Shown piece by piece: positions 35,905 to 44,356 of a stretch of DNA of 64,000 nucleotides; position 1 is the first letter of the stretch; each line of letters begins with the position of its first letter. The notes under the pieces were generated by a model that was not told the origin of the DNA, did no database searches, and saw nothing but the letters and a program-made list of their open reading frames with translations. The DNA is from Rhizobium rosettiformans (GTDB lineage: Bacteria; Pseudomonadota; Alphaproteobacteria; Rhizobiales; Rhizobiaceae): positions 446,648 to 510,647 of the forward strand of contig NZ_CP032406.1 of assembly GCF_016806065.1 (NCBI RefSeq). Reading direction: 5' to 3'. Position numbers and translations under genes: made by a program.

Positions 35905-36097
35905 GCAAGCACTGTCATTTATCGGCGATGATGGTGTTTCGCACGGCGGAAGCGGAAATTCAAAACATCGGGCGCTGCTGCCCGAGTTAGGCACATCGCG
36001 GACATCGGGGACCTTGACTGTAGAACCCAGATACAGCCGTAGATTGGAGGTGTTCCAAGCTTCCAACCCTTCGACGTTGCGGCACAGGATTTGAGAG
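35905..36097. other. Intergenic sequence between repeat 3 and the dsbG-like gene
   Basis: I see no convincing gene or hairpin here. A short open frame crossing the repeat lacks a ribosome site. Confidence 0.4.
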
Positions 36098-36892
36098 TTA
36101 CTGCGGCCCTAGCAGCGTGCTCATCTGAGCTTCGCTCGGCATCCCGGCGAAGGTATCGATCTTGCCTTCCTCGGTCTTGAAGACGATTGCCGGCGTGCCG
36201 CCGAAACCGAGCTCGGTCATTAAGGTGGCGTTGCGATCAAGCTTTGCAGCCGTGTCGCCATCGATCCTGTCTAGCGGGTGAATGCCGCCATCGGCATGTT
36301 TGCGCTCGTTCTCCGTCAGTGCTTCTTCCGGCGACTTCGCTTGAAGAATGGCCGCTGCCTTGGCGGGGGAATCCTGGCGGATCACGCCAACCATCACGTG
36401 GCGCAATTGGACTTTGCCGCTTTCGATCCAGGGCCGTGCGGCCAGCCAGAAGCGATTGCAATAGGGGCAATTGGGGTCGGTGAAGGTATAGACGATGCGA
36501 GGTGCATCGGGATCGCCGTCCTGAACCCAGGTTGCTGCCTCAAGTTTGGTCCAAGCGGCTTCGCTCAAGGGCTGTTCGACCATCTTTTTAAGTTGATCTT
36601 CTGCCATATCCTGCCCGTAGGCGTCGACAAGCGTTCCGACGACCACGTGTTGATTGTCGGGTGTCAGATAAATCGCCAGAGGCTGCGCACCGGCTTTGGC
36701 GGCGAAGCTTCTCAGACCACCCGGAACCTGCATCTCGCCGAGAATGCGGATGCCCTGCTGCTCAATCGTCTGGAGGATCTCGGGATAGGCCTTGTCCTCA
36801 GCCTCAGCACCGGTAGCCATGACGACGCCCATCAGAAGCGCCAGGGGGACTGTCGAAAATTGCATGGGACGGGGAAGTGCTTTCGACAGCAT
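36098..36892 (-). CDS. Periplasmic thiol:disulphide interchange protein (DsbG/DsbC-like)
   Basis: The 264-aa exported protein has a signal peptide (cleavage about AEA-ED near residue 32), an N-terminal dimerisation-like region and a thioredoxin fold with active site TDPNCPYCNRFW and the cis-proline GGTPAIVF. It would reduce or isomerise thiols of periplasmic proteins and receive electrons from DsbD, encoded 3 kb away. AAGGA lies 8 nt before the ATG. It follows an L,D-transpeptidase gene on the same strand by 45 nt, so the two are probably co-transcribed; the transpeptidase's catalytic Cys is a candidate substrate. Confidence 0.87.
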   Translation of the reverse strand: MLSKALPRPMQFSTVPLALLMGVVMATGAEAEDKAYPEILQTIEQQGIRILGEMQVPGGLRSFAAKAGAQPLAIYLTPDNQHVVVGTLVDAYGQDMAEDQLKKMVEQPLSEAAWTKLEAATWVQDGDPDAPRIVYTFTDPNCPYCNRFWLAARPWIESGKVQLRHVMVGVIRQDSPAKAAAILQAKSPEEALTENERKHADGGIHPLDRIDGDTAAKLDRNATLMTELGFGGTPAIVFKTEEGKIDTFAGMPSEAQMSTLLGPQ

Positions 36893-36937
36893 GATGCGAT
36901 CCTTTGAATGTCTGATTTCTTTTGGTGGGTACCGAGA

Positions 36938-37681
36938 TCAGGCCTCTGCGGGGCCCAGTACGACGATATTGGCGCCTGTCGGAACCTGGCTGTAGAGGTC
37001 TATGACGTCTTGGTTGAGCATCCGGATGCAGCCGGATGACGCAGCCGTTCCGATCGTCCAGGGTTCGTTGGTCCCGTGGATGCGATAAAGCGTGTCCTTG
37101 CCATTCTTGACCAGATACAGGGCACGCGCGCCGAGTGGGTTCCTGTCACCGCCATCCATGCCGTCGGCCCATTTGCCATAGCGACCGGGATCGCGCTTGA
37201 GCATATCGGGCGTGGGGGTCCAGCGGGGCCATTGGCGCTTGAAGCCTATGTGAGCGGTTCCGGAGAATTCAAAGCCGGCCTTGCCGACGCCAACGCCATA
37301 GCGGACAGCTTTTCCCTTCTCCTTGATCAAATAGAGAAAGCGATTTTGGGGATCCACGACGATGGTGCCGGGTGGATGCTCGGTCTTGTAGTCTACGATC
37401 TGCTTCAGAAACTGCTGGCCGATCCGTTGTGTATCGACAGCGGGGACGGGGAAGGGTTCGTTTCCAAGCGCCTTGTAACGCTCAAGGCCGGATGAGCGTG
37501 GTTCAGGTGCTGGCGGTTGAAAGGCATGCGGAGCAATGGGGCGGGTCGTCGGCCCGGTGGCGACGCAAGAAATGAGGCCGATCGAAACCAGACCCAGAGC
37601 GACCAATGTCTTCAGAGACCGGATATGAATAAAGCTAAGGTAGTCGGCAGATATGGGGCAGGGTGAGAAGGGTGCGGACAT
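36938..37681 (-). CDS. YkuD-family L,D-transpeptidase lipoprotein
   Basis: The 247-aa protein has a lipoprotein signal with the lipobox LISC (Cys about residue 39) and a YkuD domain. The catalytic motif is RIHGTNEPWTIG then SSGCIRM, with the nucleophilic Cys and conserved His and Arg. Such enzymes form 3-3 peptidoglycan cross-links or attach proteins to peptidoglycan. It is closely similar over the whole YkuD domain to the gene at 42572 (KAGFEFSGTAHI versus KAGLEFEGEGDI), so they are paralogues in one cluster. A CTTAAG-N5-CTTAAG box lies 54 nt upstream. Confidence 0.9.
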   Translation of the reverse strand: MSAPFSPCPISADYLSFIHIRSLKTLVALGLVSIGLISCVATGPTTRPIAPHAFQPPAPEPRSSGLERYKALGNEPFPVPAVDTQRIGQQFLKQIVDYKTEHPPGTIVVDPQNRFLYLIKEKGKAVRYGVGVGKAGFEFSGTAHIGFKRQWPRWTPTPDMLKRDPGRYGKWADGMDGGDRNPLGARALYLVKNGKDTLYRIHGTNEPWTIGTAASSGCIRMLNQDVIDLYSQVPTGANIVVLGPAEA

Positions 37682-37734
37682 GTCGAGCGAGAAGCTCCTC
37701 GTGAGGTTTACCAGGCTTCGCTTCTCTCTCTCAC

Positions 37735-37751
37735 CTTAAGGCTGGCTTAAG
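37735..37751. promoter_or_regulatory. PmrA/QseB-type box upstream of the L,D-transpeptidase gene
   Basis: CTTAAG-GCTGG-CTTAAG is a perfect match to the YTTAAK-N5-YTTAAK box of PmrA/QseB-family response regulators. It lies 54 nt before the L,D-transpeptidase start and after the sensor-kinase gene. Confidence 0.7.
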
Positions 37752-37786
37752 GCTCACCTCTCTCCCGTTGCATACCGCGCGATCGC

Positions 37787-39154
37787 TCACGCTTCTGAAC
37801 CTGGCAGCTCCAGACAAACGCAGAAACCCGTCTGCCTCTGGAACGACATCCGACCACCAAGTTTTGTCAGGGCCATTTCGACAATCGAAAGGCCGAGGCC
37901 GCTTCCAAGCGCGTTCGCGCTGCTGCCGCGCTGGAAGCGGGCCATGAGGCGCTGCTCGTCCTTCTCATCGATGCCGGTTCCGGAATCGCACACGGCGATC
38001 GTGGTGCCTGTTACGGTCTGAGTGCCAATGATCCGGACGGATGAATTGCGCGGCGCATATTGCAGGGCGTTTTCGATGACATTGCGCAAGGCCAGCCGCA
38101 TAAGAGTCTTTCCTCGGACGCTGATCACCAGGTCCTCTGCAATGTCGCTCTCAACCCTGATTTCCTTCGATGAAACGAGTGTCGCCATTTCGTTGCGCAG
38201 CTCTTCGACCATTGCTTTGACCACCACAGTTTCTGATGCCGATGAGCTATCCAATGAGTCGACGGCTGCGAGGTCTATAAGCTGGCGAACGAGGCGCCCG
38301 GTGCGGTCGACACTGAGAGAGATCTGGTTGAGGGCATTGGCGCGGACTTCATCGCTATCGCTGCGAAGGGCAACCTGGGCCTGGGTCTTCAAGCCGGATA
38401 GCGGCGTCTTCAGCTCGTGGGCCGCATAGGCGATGAAGGTCTTTTCCCGCTCGCGGGCCTCCTCCACGCGTTGGAACAGAGCGTTCAGGGAGCCGAGCAG
38501 GGGCATGATCTCGCGGGGTGCTCCGCTATCGTCGACAGGGTGGAGTTCGTCGGCTGAGCGCAGCGACAAGGCGTCGGCGACTTGTCGGAGGGGGGAAAGA
38601 CCGCGCCCGACACTCAGCCAGATCAGACCGGCGAGAATGGGCAGGATCGCCAAGGCAGGAACGAGCTGGCCCTTGATGACGTCACCGACCAGCTTTTCGC
38701 GGATCTCGATGCTATCGCCGACGAGGACCCTGACACCCAGCTCGGGATTGATGACAGCGTAGACACGCCAGCGCTCGCCGTTGACGAACTTTTCGGCGAA
38801 TCCGCTTTCGTGATCGGCGAGCGACGTGTTGGGCGCGCTCTCCGACCGGCTGACAAGATCACCCTGAAGGGACCAAATCTGACAGGACAATTGCCGGCTA
38901 TAGTCTCCGTCATGCAGGCCGAAGCCTTCGGGTATGCCAGCAGCCTGCGCTGCATCGACGGCTGCTGCGACGTCGATATGGTGGTCGGTGATCAGCGAGC
39001 TTACCATGCGCGCCGCTTCCGTCAGACGCGCGTCGAGTACGCGTTCGACTTCACGCTGCGTGCTGAGATAGGTCCAAAGCACGGCAAGCAGCCATACGGC
39101 GCCCGTTGCCGCAAGCAGGATGAGAAAAAGCCGTAGCCGGATCGATCGCATCAT
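37787..39154 (-). CDS. Sensor histidine kinase (QseC/PmrB-like)
   Basis: The 455-aa membrane sensor has an N-terminal membrane segment (residues 7-28), a periplasmic domain (to about 165), a second membrane segment, HAMP, then HisKA with AAHELKTPLSGLKTQ, an N-box NVIENALQYAPR and G-boxes DSGTGIDEKD and GSGLGLSIVEM. Its start overlaps the response regulator stop by 4 nt. It would control the redox island through the adjacent regulator. Confidence 0.9.
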   Translation of the reverse strand: MMRSIRLRLFLILLAATGAVWLLAVLWTYLSTQREVERVLDARLTEAARMVSSLITDHHIDVAAAVDAAQAAGIPEGFGLHDGDYSRQLSCQIWSLQGDLVSRSESAPNTSLADHESGFAEKFVNGERWRVYAVINPELGVRVLVGDSIEIREKLVGDVIKGQLVPALAILPILAGLIWLSVGRGLSPLRQVADALSLRSADELHPVDDSGAPREIMPLLGSLNALFQRVEEAREREKTFIAYAAHELKTPLSGLKTQAQVALRSDSDEVRANALNQISLSVDRTGRLVRQLIDLAAVDSLDSSSASETVVVKAMVEELRNEMATLVSSKEIRVESDIAEDLVISVRGKTLMRLALRNVIENALQYAPRNSSVRIIGTQTVTGTTIAVCDSGTGIDEKDEQRLMARFQRGSSANALGSGLGLSIVEMALTKLGGRMSFQRQTGFCVCLELPGSEA

Positions 39155-39810
39155 GCTTTCCCCATGCGGTAGCCGACACCGCGCACGGTTTCGATAGAGG
39201 TGGCACCCAGTTTGTGGCGCAGCTTATGCACGTGTACCTCGATCGTGTTGCTCTCAATCTCTTCCTGCCAGCCATAAAGCCTTGTTTCCAAGCTCTGCTT
39301 GGAGTGAACCATGGTCGGATTTTCCATCAAGGCCACGAGGACGGCAAATTCGCGCCGCGACAGGCCAATCGTTTCTCCGTTTTTCAGAACCTCCATGCTG
39401 GCCGGGTCGAGAGTTATTTCTTCCCAGGTGAGCTTGGGTGTGGCGCGTCCCTCGGCACGCCGGGTAATGGCGCGTAGCCGTGCTGCCACTTCGTCGAGGT
39501 CGAAGGGTTTGCCGAGATAGTCGTCGGCGCCGGCGTCGAGACCATCGATGCGGTCGGTCACCGCATCCTTGGCCGTCAATAGAAGAACGGGGGTGCGGTT
39601 TCTGGCGGCGCGCATCGCGCGAAGCAGATCCAGCCCGGATCCGTCCGGCAACATGCGGTCGAGCACGATGGCATCGAAGCTATCGCTTTCAATTGCGGCC
39701 ATCGCATCGGAAAGCGTGCTGACGGTGTCTGCCGAGAAGCCGGCGAGACCAAGCCCCACCTTCAAACCGTCGAGCAGAACCGCGTCGTCTTCGATGACAA
39801 GGATGCGCAT
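39151..39810 (-). CDS. OmpR-family response regulator (QseB/PmrA-like)
   Basis: The 219-aa regulator has a receiver domain (MRILVIEDD at the N-terminus, phospho-Asp in AIVLDRMLPDGSG, conserved Lys in GKPFDLDE) and a C-terminal winged helix (SRREFAVLVALM, EVHVHKLRHKLG, RGVGYRMG). The ATG at 39810 starts the canonical receiver; the frame reaches 39912. It is divergent from the dsbD operon across a spacer with a perfect CTTAAG-N5-CTTAAG box. Confidence 0.92.
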   Translation of the reverse strand: MRILVIEDDAVLLDGLKVGLGLAGFSADTVSTLSDAMAAIESDSFDAIVLDRMLPDGSGLDLLRAMRAARNRTPVLLLTAKDAVTDRIDGLDAGADDYLGKPFDLDEVAARLRAITRRAEGRATPKLTWEEITLDPASMEVLKNGETIGLSRREFAVLVALMENPTMVHSKQSLETRLYGWQEEIESNTIEVHVHKLRHKLGATSIETVRGVGYRMGKA

Positions 39811-39856
39811 CACACCTCCGTGAGAAAAATGTCGATTCAACGCATGGCCTGCCCAG

Positions 39857-39873
39857 CTTAAGCCTGCCTTAAG
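39857..39873. promoter_or_regulatory. PmrA/QseB-type box in the divergent dsbD/regulator promoter
   Basis: CTTAAG-CCTGC-CTTAAG matches YTTAAK-N5-YTTAAK exactly, 51 nt upstream of the dsbD-like ATG and 47 nt upstream of the response-regulator start. The identical architecture at 37735 supports one regulon. Confidence 0.72.
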
Positions 39874-39923
39874 CTGCCCCGCAGAAACGGCCTCACATTC
39901 GACGCGTAACAAGGAATGATGGA

Positions 39924-41750
39924 ATGCAGCTCTTGAGGCACTTGGCGATCTTCTTCTCCGTTTTGCTCGTCTCCGGAATCGCCATTGCCCAAACCGTGCC
40001 CCTCCAGATGGACGAGGCGTTTCGGCCGTCGCTGTCCCGGGTTTCCGCCACCGAAGTTGCCGTCACGTGGGAGATCGAGCCTGGCTACTATCTCTACCGG
40101 GAGTATCTCTCCGCCAAAAGTGACGATGGCAGCCCGCTGAAACTGGAGACGCCTGATGGAAAGATCAAGGAGGACCCGGGCTTTGGATCGACCGAGGTCT
40201 ATTATGACACCGCCCGGGCGACGCTTGTCAGTGACGCGGCGACGATCGATTTGACCTATCAAGGCTGTCAGGATGGCGGGCTCTGCTATCCGCCTGTGAC
40301 GAAAACGATCGACATGGCCAGCCTGCAGTTCAGCGACTCGGAGCACGGAAGTCCGATATCTTCCCAGACATCGAATGCACCGCAAAGCGGATGGTCGGGC
40401 TTCAGCGCTCAAGATCCGGACTTCACGCTCGCTCAGGATGAAGCAACGACCGGTGTCGATGGGCTCTTGGCGCGCGGCGGCTTGCCTCTGCTTCTGATTG
40501 GCTTCGTTGGTTTCGGCGTGCTTCTGGCCTTCACCCCCTGCGTCTTTCCCATGTATCCTATCGTTGCTGCCATGCTGTCGCGCGAAGGCGAGGCGCTTTC
40601 GCCGAAACGTGGTTTCATCCTTTCGAGCGTCTATGTCGGAGCGCTGGCATTGGCCTTTGGGCTGTTCGGTATGGTCGCGGCCTGGTCCGGGCAGAACCTG
40701 CAATTTGCCTTGCAGTCGACAACGGCCACCATTGTCATCGCAAGCCTGTTTCTGATCCTCGCCCTTTCCAACTTCGGGCTCTTCGAGATCCAGGTGCCGG
40801 CGGGGCTCAGCAGTCGGCTGTCGTCCGGGGGGCGCCGTGGCGGATCGCTTGGTGGGGCTGCAATGCTGGGCTTTACCTCCGCATTTCTTATCGGTCCCTG
40901 TGTCACCGCGCCACTCGCGGGCGCGCTTCTCTACATTGCCCGCACCGGAGATGTTCTCATTGGGGCGGCGGCTTTGTTCGCGCTCGGGCTTGGCAAGGGC
41001 CTCCCCTTGATCCTGATGGCAACGCTCGGCGGAAAGGCACTGCCGCGTGCCGGGGAGTGGATGGCAAGCATCCGCTCCGCCTTCGGCTTCGCTTTCATCG
41101 GAACGGCGATCTGGATGTTCAGCCCTCTTCTGCCTGAAACGCTAGTGTTGTTTGCCTGGGCGTGCCTGGCCGTGACCGTCGGAGTGTTTCTCTGGCAGAT
41201 GCGGGTTGCGAATGCTTCTCCTGGCGCGGCTGTCATCTCGCGATCTGTGGCCACTGTTTCGATCGCCTGGGGAGCTCTGCTGCTCGTCGGCGTCGGCCTC
41301 GGTGCCCGCGATCCGCTTTCTCCTCTGGAGCCACTCACTATGAAGACCGGGGTCGGGCAGACGGTGACTGAAATCGCAAAATCGGACTTTGAAGCCGTCT
41401 CCTCGCCTCAAGCACTGACTTCGGTGCTGGCCGAGGCCTCGGCCGAGAACAGGCCGAGCCTCGTCTATGTGACCGCGGATTGGTGCGTCACCTGCCGCGC
41501 CATAGAGCGAACTGTTCTGCCGGACCAGAGTGTCTCGGCGGCCCTCCATTATGCGCGCCTGCTGACCATCGATATGACCTCGACCTCTCCAGAGACCGAT
41601 GAACTCCTGAGGTCACTTAATGCCATTGGTCCACCGACGATGATCTTCTTCGATCACCAAAGGCAGGAAGTGGCCGGCACGCGCTTGGTGGGTGACGTAA
41701 CGATCGATAAGCTTGCTGCCTCCGCCCGGGCGGCCAAGGGTACGCGCTGA
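39924..41750 (+). CDS. dsbD: Cytoplasmic-membrane thiol:disulphide reductase DsbD
   Basis: The 608-aa protein has a signal peptide (to about residue 22), a periplasmic n-DsbD domain with the redox pair in GCQDGGLCYPP, eight membrane segments with the cysteines in TPCVFPM and GPCVTAPL, and a C-terminal thioredoxin domain with DWCVTC. It moves electrons from cytoplasmic thioredoxin to periplasmic Dsb/TlpA proteins, encoded downstream and opposite. It starts an operon of at least five overlapping or closely spaced genes. Confidence 0.92.
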   Translation: MQLLRHLAIFFSVLLVSGIAIAQTVPLQMDEAFRPSLSRVSATEVAVTWEIEPGYYLYREYLSAKSDDGSPLKLETPDGKIKEDPGFGSTEVYYDTARATLVSDAATIDLTYQGCQDGGLCYPPVTKTIDMASLQFSDSEHGSPISSQTSNAPQSGWSGFSAQDPDFTLAQDEATTGVDGLLARGGLPLLLIGFVGFGVLLAFTPCVFPMYPIVAAMLSREGEALSPKRGFILSSVYVGALALAFGLFGMVAAWSGQNLQFALQSTTATIVIASLFLILALSNFGLFEIQVPAGLSSRLSSGGRRGGSLGGAAMLGFTSAFLIGPCVTAPLAGALLYIARTGDVLIGAAALFALGLGKGLPLILMATLGGKALPRAGEWMASIRSAFGFAFIGTAIWMFSPLLPETLVLFAWACLAVTVGVFLWQMRVANASPGAAVISRSVATVSIAWGALLLVGVGLGARDPLSPLEPLTMKTGVGQTVTEIAKSDFEAVSSPQALTSVLAEASAENRPSLVYVTADWCVTCRAIERTVLPDQSVSAALHYARLLTIDMTSTSPETDELLRSLNAIGPPTMIFFDHQRQEVAGTRLVGDVTIDKLAASARAAKGTR

Positions 41751-42565
41751 TGGATGTCGTGACACTGGGGCCGCTTGCCTTCGCATCCGACAGGCTGGCG
41801 GCGATCATCGGGATCTTCGTGTTCCTCGGGCTCGGCTCATGGCTTGCGCATCGCTATGACAAGCGGCTCGCGCCTTGGACGACCGCAGCGGTGCTGTCGG
41901 GCCTCATCGCAGCAAGGGCACTGCATGTCCTGATCCATCTCGACGGTTTTCTCACCGAGCCATGGCGCGCGCTCTATGTCTGGCAGGGTGGCTTTTCGAT
42001 GATTGGCGGCGCGATGGGTGTCGCGATCACGCTCGTCTTTTTGTTGCGTGAATCCCGCCAGACGCTGCCGCTTGCAGCCGTGACGCTCGCCGCAGGATGC
42101 TTTGTCTGGTTCACGCTGACCATGCTCTGGCAGGCAGCCGAGGGGCCTGCAGCACCCCGCTTCACGCTGGCGAATCTTGATGGAACTCAGCTTGTCGCTT
42201 TGTCGGAGCGCGGTGGACGCCCCGCCGTCGTCAACCTCTGGGCAACCTGGTGCCCGCCTTGCCGCCGCGAAATGCCGCTTCTAGCGGAAGTGGCCGCTGT
42301 ACGGACAGACGTCGATTTCATTTTCGCCAATCAGGGCGAAGGGCCATCGGTGATCCAAGCCTATCTCGACGATCAGAACCTTCAGCTCGAAACAGTTCTG
42401 GTTGATCCGGCCCAGTCGCTTTCGCGCCACTACGGAGCGCCTGGAATGCCGGTCACCCTTTTTCTTGGCGCTGACGGCCAGGTTGTCACCACCCATTTCG
42501 GAGAGATTTCGCGCGAGGCCTTGAATGCCGCCATCGCCAAACTGATCCCCGCAGACAAGGAATAG
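41750..42565 (+). CDS. Membrane-anchored TlpA-like thioredoxin fused to an Lgt-like membrane domain
   Basis: The 271-aa protein has about four membrane segments in its first ~135 residues (beginning VTLGPLAFASDRLAAIIGI, reminiscent of prolipoprotein diacylglyceryl transferase N-termini) and a periplasmic thioredoxin-like domain with ATWCPPCRREMP and cis-Pro GMPVTLF. The membrane part is too short and lacks the Lgt catalytic core, so it is likely an anchor or electron conduit. The start overlaps the dsbD stop (TGATG). Confidence 0.83.
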   Translation: MDVVTLGPLAFASDRLAAIIGIFVFLGLGSWLAHRYDKRLAPWTTAAVLSGLIAARALHVLIHLDGFLTEPWRALYVWQGGFSMIGGAMGVAITLVFLLRESRQTLPLAAVTLAAGCFVWFTLTMLWQAAEGPAAPRFTLANLDGTQLVALSERGGRPAVVNLWATWCPPCRREMPLLAEVAAVRTDVDFIFANQGEGPSVIQAYLDDQNLQLETVLVDPAQSLSRHYGAPGMPVTLFLGADGQVVTTHFGEISREALNAAIAKLIPADKE

Positions 42566-42571
42566 CAGAGA

Positions 42572-43279
42572 ATGAGACTCACAGCTTTGCAGCCGGTGAT
42601 CGGCATATTGAAGAAACTGGGCACAGCGGCGGGCCTCGCTCTCCTGCTTGCCGCCTGCTCGCAGACGACGGGCACGCCGTCTCAGCTATCTCCACCGCCT
42701 ATCGATCCGGCGCTGCAGGCCATGTATGGCGAGGTGCAGGATGGCGAGGAGATCATTCCTGCTGTCGATGTCTCGAAAATGGATCCGCGCAATGTTCGCC
42801 AGATCGTCAACTATCGCACGTCCTATGTGCCCGGCACGATTGTGGTCGATCCCTATGCTCGCTTCCTCTATCTCGTGATGGAGGGCGACAAGGCGATGCG
42901 CTACGGTGTTGGCGTCGCCAAGGCCGGTTTGGAATTTGAGGGCGAGGGCGATATCAAGCGAAAGGCCCGCTGGCCGGGCTGGGTGCCGACGCCCAACATG
43001 ATCGCCCGCGAGCCGGATCGTTATGGCCCACTGGCCCAGGGCTTGCCGGGAGGAATCGACAATCCGCTCGGTGCGCGCGCGCTCTACCTCTACCAAGGCG
43101 GAAAAGACACGCTCTACCGAATCCATGGCACCAACGAGGCCTGGTCGATTGGCCAGTCCGTCTCTTCGGGTTGCATTCGCCTTCTCAACCAGGACATCAT
43201 CGACCTACACGCCCGTGTTCCGGAAGGGTCAAAGATGGTTGTCCTCACTGCCGAAGAATCCGGAAAGGGAGAATTCTGA
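42572..43279 (+). CDS. YkuD-family L,D-transpeptidase lipoprotein (second paralogue)
   Basis: The 235-aa lipoprotein has a lipobox LAAC (Cys about residue 28), spacer, and YkuD domain with YRIHGTNEAWSIG and SSGCIRLLNQD (catalytic His, Cys, Arg). It lies inside the dsbD operon, 6 nt after the TlpA-like gene and overlapping the DsbA-like gene by 1 nt. Its catalytic thiol is a plausible client of the operon's reductants. Confidence 0.9.
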   Translation: MRLTALQPVIGILKKLGTAAGLALLLAACSQTTGTPSQLSPPPIDPALQAMYGEVQDGEEIIPAVDVSKMDPRNVRQIVNYRTSYVPGTIVVDPYARFLYLVMEGDKAMRYGVGVAKAGLEFEGEGDIKRKARWPGWVPTPNMIAREPDRYGPLAQGLPGGIDNPLGARALYLYQGGKDTLYRIHGTNEAWSIGQSVSSGCIRLLNQDIIDLHARVPEGSKMVVLTAEESGKGEF

Positions 43280-43890
43280 TGATGAAGCGTCGCATAATAC
43301 TGACATCAGGGCTCGCCCTTGGCACGTTCGCCGTCTTCGGCCGTCGCCTGGCCTTCGGGCAACAGCTTACGAAGGACGAGGTCTTCAACGACAAGGACGC
43401 ACCGTTTCTCGGCAATCCGAAGGGCGACGTCACCGTGGTCGAGTTCTTCGACTATCAGTGTCCCTACTGCAAAAAGGCCCACCCGACGGTGAAAAAGGTC
43501 ATCGAAAGGGACGGTAATGTGAAGCTCGTCATGAAGGACTGGCCGATCTTCGGCGATGCCTCGATCTTCGCAGCCCAGGCGGTGCTGGGTGCGGCGCAGA
43601 TCGGCAAATACGAAATTGCCATGGGTGCCCTGATGAAGACCAAGGGGAAGCTGACACATGATGACATCGAGAGCACGCTAACCGGTGCGGGCTTGTCCAT
43701 GGATGAGATCGCTGTTGCCGTGAACCAACATGTCGAAAAAATCTCAGGCCTGTTGGACCGTAATTACGCGCAGGCCACGGCCTTCAACTTCGCGGGCACC
43801 CCGGCCTACGTCATCGGATCGAGCCTCTATCCCGGTGTGTTGGACGAAAAAGGGCTCGTCGATGCGATCGCGCGCGCGCGGCGGGGCTGA
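43279..43890 (+). CDS. DsbA-family periplasmic thiol oxidoreductase (ScsC-like)
   Basis: The 203-aa exported protein has a twin-arginine-type or Sec N-terminus (MMKRRIILTSGLALG..., cleavage near FGQ), active site FFDYQCPYCKKAH, and cis-Pro GTPAYVIG. It resembles the DsbA/ScsC proteins paired with DsbD-like ScsB in suppressor-of-copper-sensitivity loci. The start overlaps the preceding stop by 1 nt. Confidence 0.88.
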   Translation: MMKRRIILTSGLALGTFAVFGRRLAFGQQLTKDEVFNDKDAPFLGNPKGDVTVVEFFDYQCPYCKKAHPTVKKVIERDGNVKLVMKDWPIFGDASIFAAQAVLGAAQIGKYEIAMGALMKTKGKLTHDDIESTLTGAGLSMDEIAVAVNQHVEKISGLLDRNYAQATAFNFAGTPAYVIGSSLYPGVLDEKGLVDAIARARRG

Positions 43891-43894
43891 GCGG

Positions 43895-44356
43895 ATGCGT
43901 TCTATCGAAAGAGTGAACCGGCGGAGTCTTCTCATCGGCACCCTTGCCGTCGTCCTCGCGCCTTCCGTGGAGGTGCAGGCGGCGTCGACAGTGGTCGGGC
44001 CGATACGCTCCATCCGGGACTATACCGAAGCGGTTGCCTTTGCCCGTATGCGCAATAGGTATGCGCTCGTCGATGTCGCTGCAGATTGGTGTGCCTTCTG
44101 CAAGACCATTGATGGACAGATCCTCGTGCATCCGAGGGTTCGGGCGCAGATGAATGACTTTGCGTTGTTCAAGATCGACGTGACCGCCTGGACGGCGGAC
44201 AATGCCGTATTGCTTCAGTTTCTAAATGTGCAGGGTCCCCCGACGGTCTTCATAGTAGAAACAGGGCAGGGAAAAGAAGTTCCGGGTACACGTACCGTCG
44301 GCGAGTTTGACGTAAATAATCTGGTCGGCAGGTTGGAGATGGTACGTACATCGTAA
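43895..44356 (+). CDS. Exported thioredoxin-like protein (DsbD c-domain-like)
   Basis: The 153-aa protein has an N-terminal signal (RRSLLIGTLAVVLA, cleavage about VQA) and a thioredoxin fold with VAADWCAFCKTID and the cis-Pro GPPTVFIVE; it is most like the C-terminal domain of DsbD. It is the last gene of the dsbD operon, 4 nt after the DsbA-like gene. Confidence 0.83.
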   Translation: MRSIERVNRRSLLIGTLAVVLAPSVEVQAASTVVGPIRSIRDYTEAVAFARMRNRYALVDVAADWCAFCKTIDGQILVHPRVRAQMNDFALFKIDVTAWTADNAVLLQFLNVQGPPTVFIVETGQGKEVPGTRTVGEFDVNNLVGRLEMVRTS

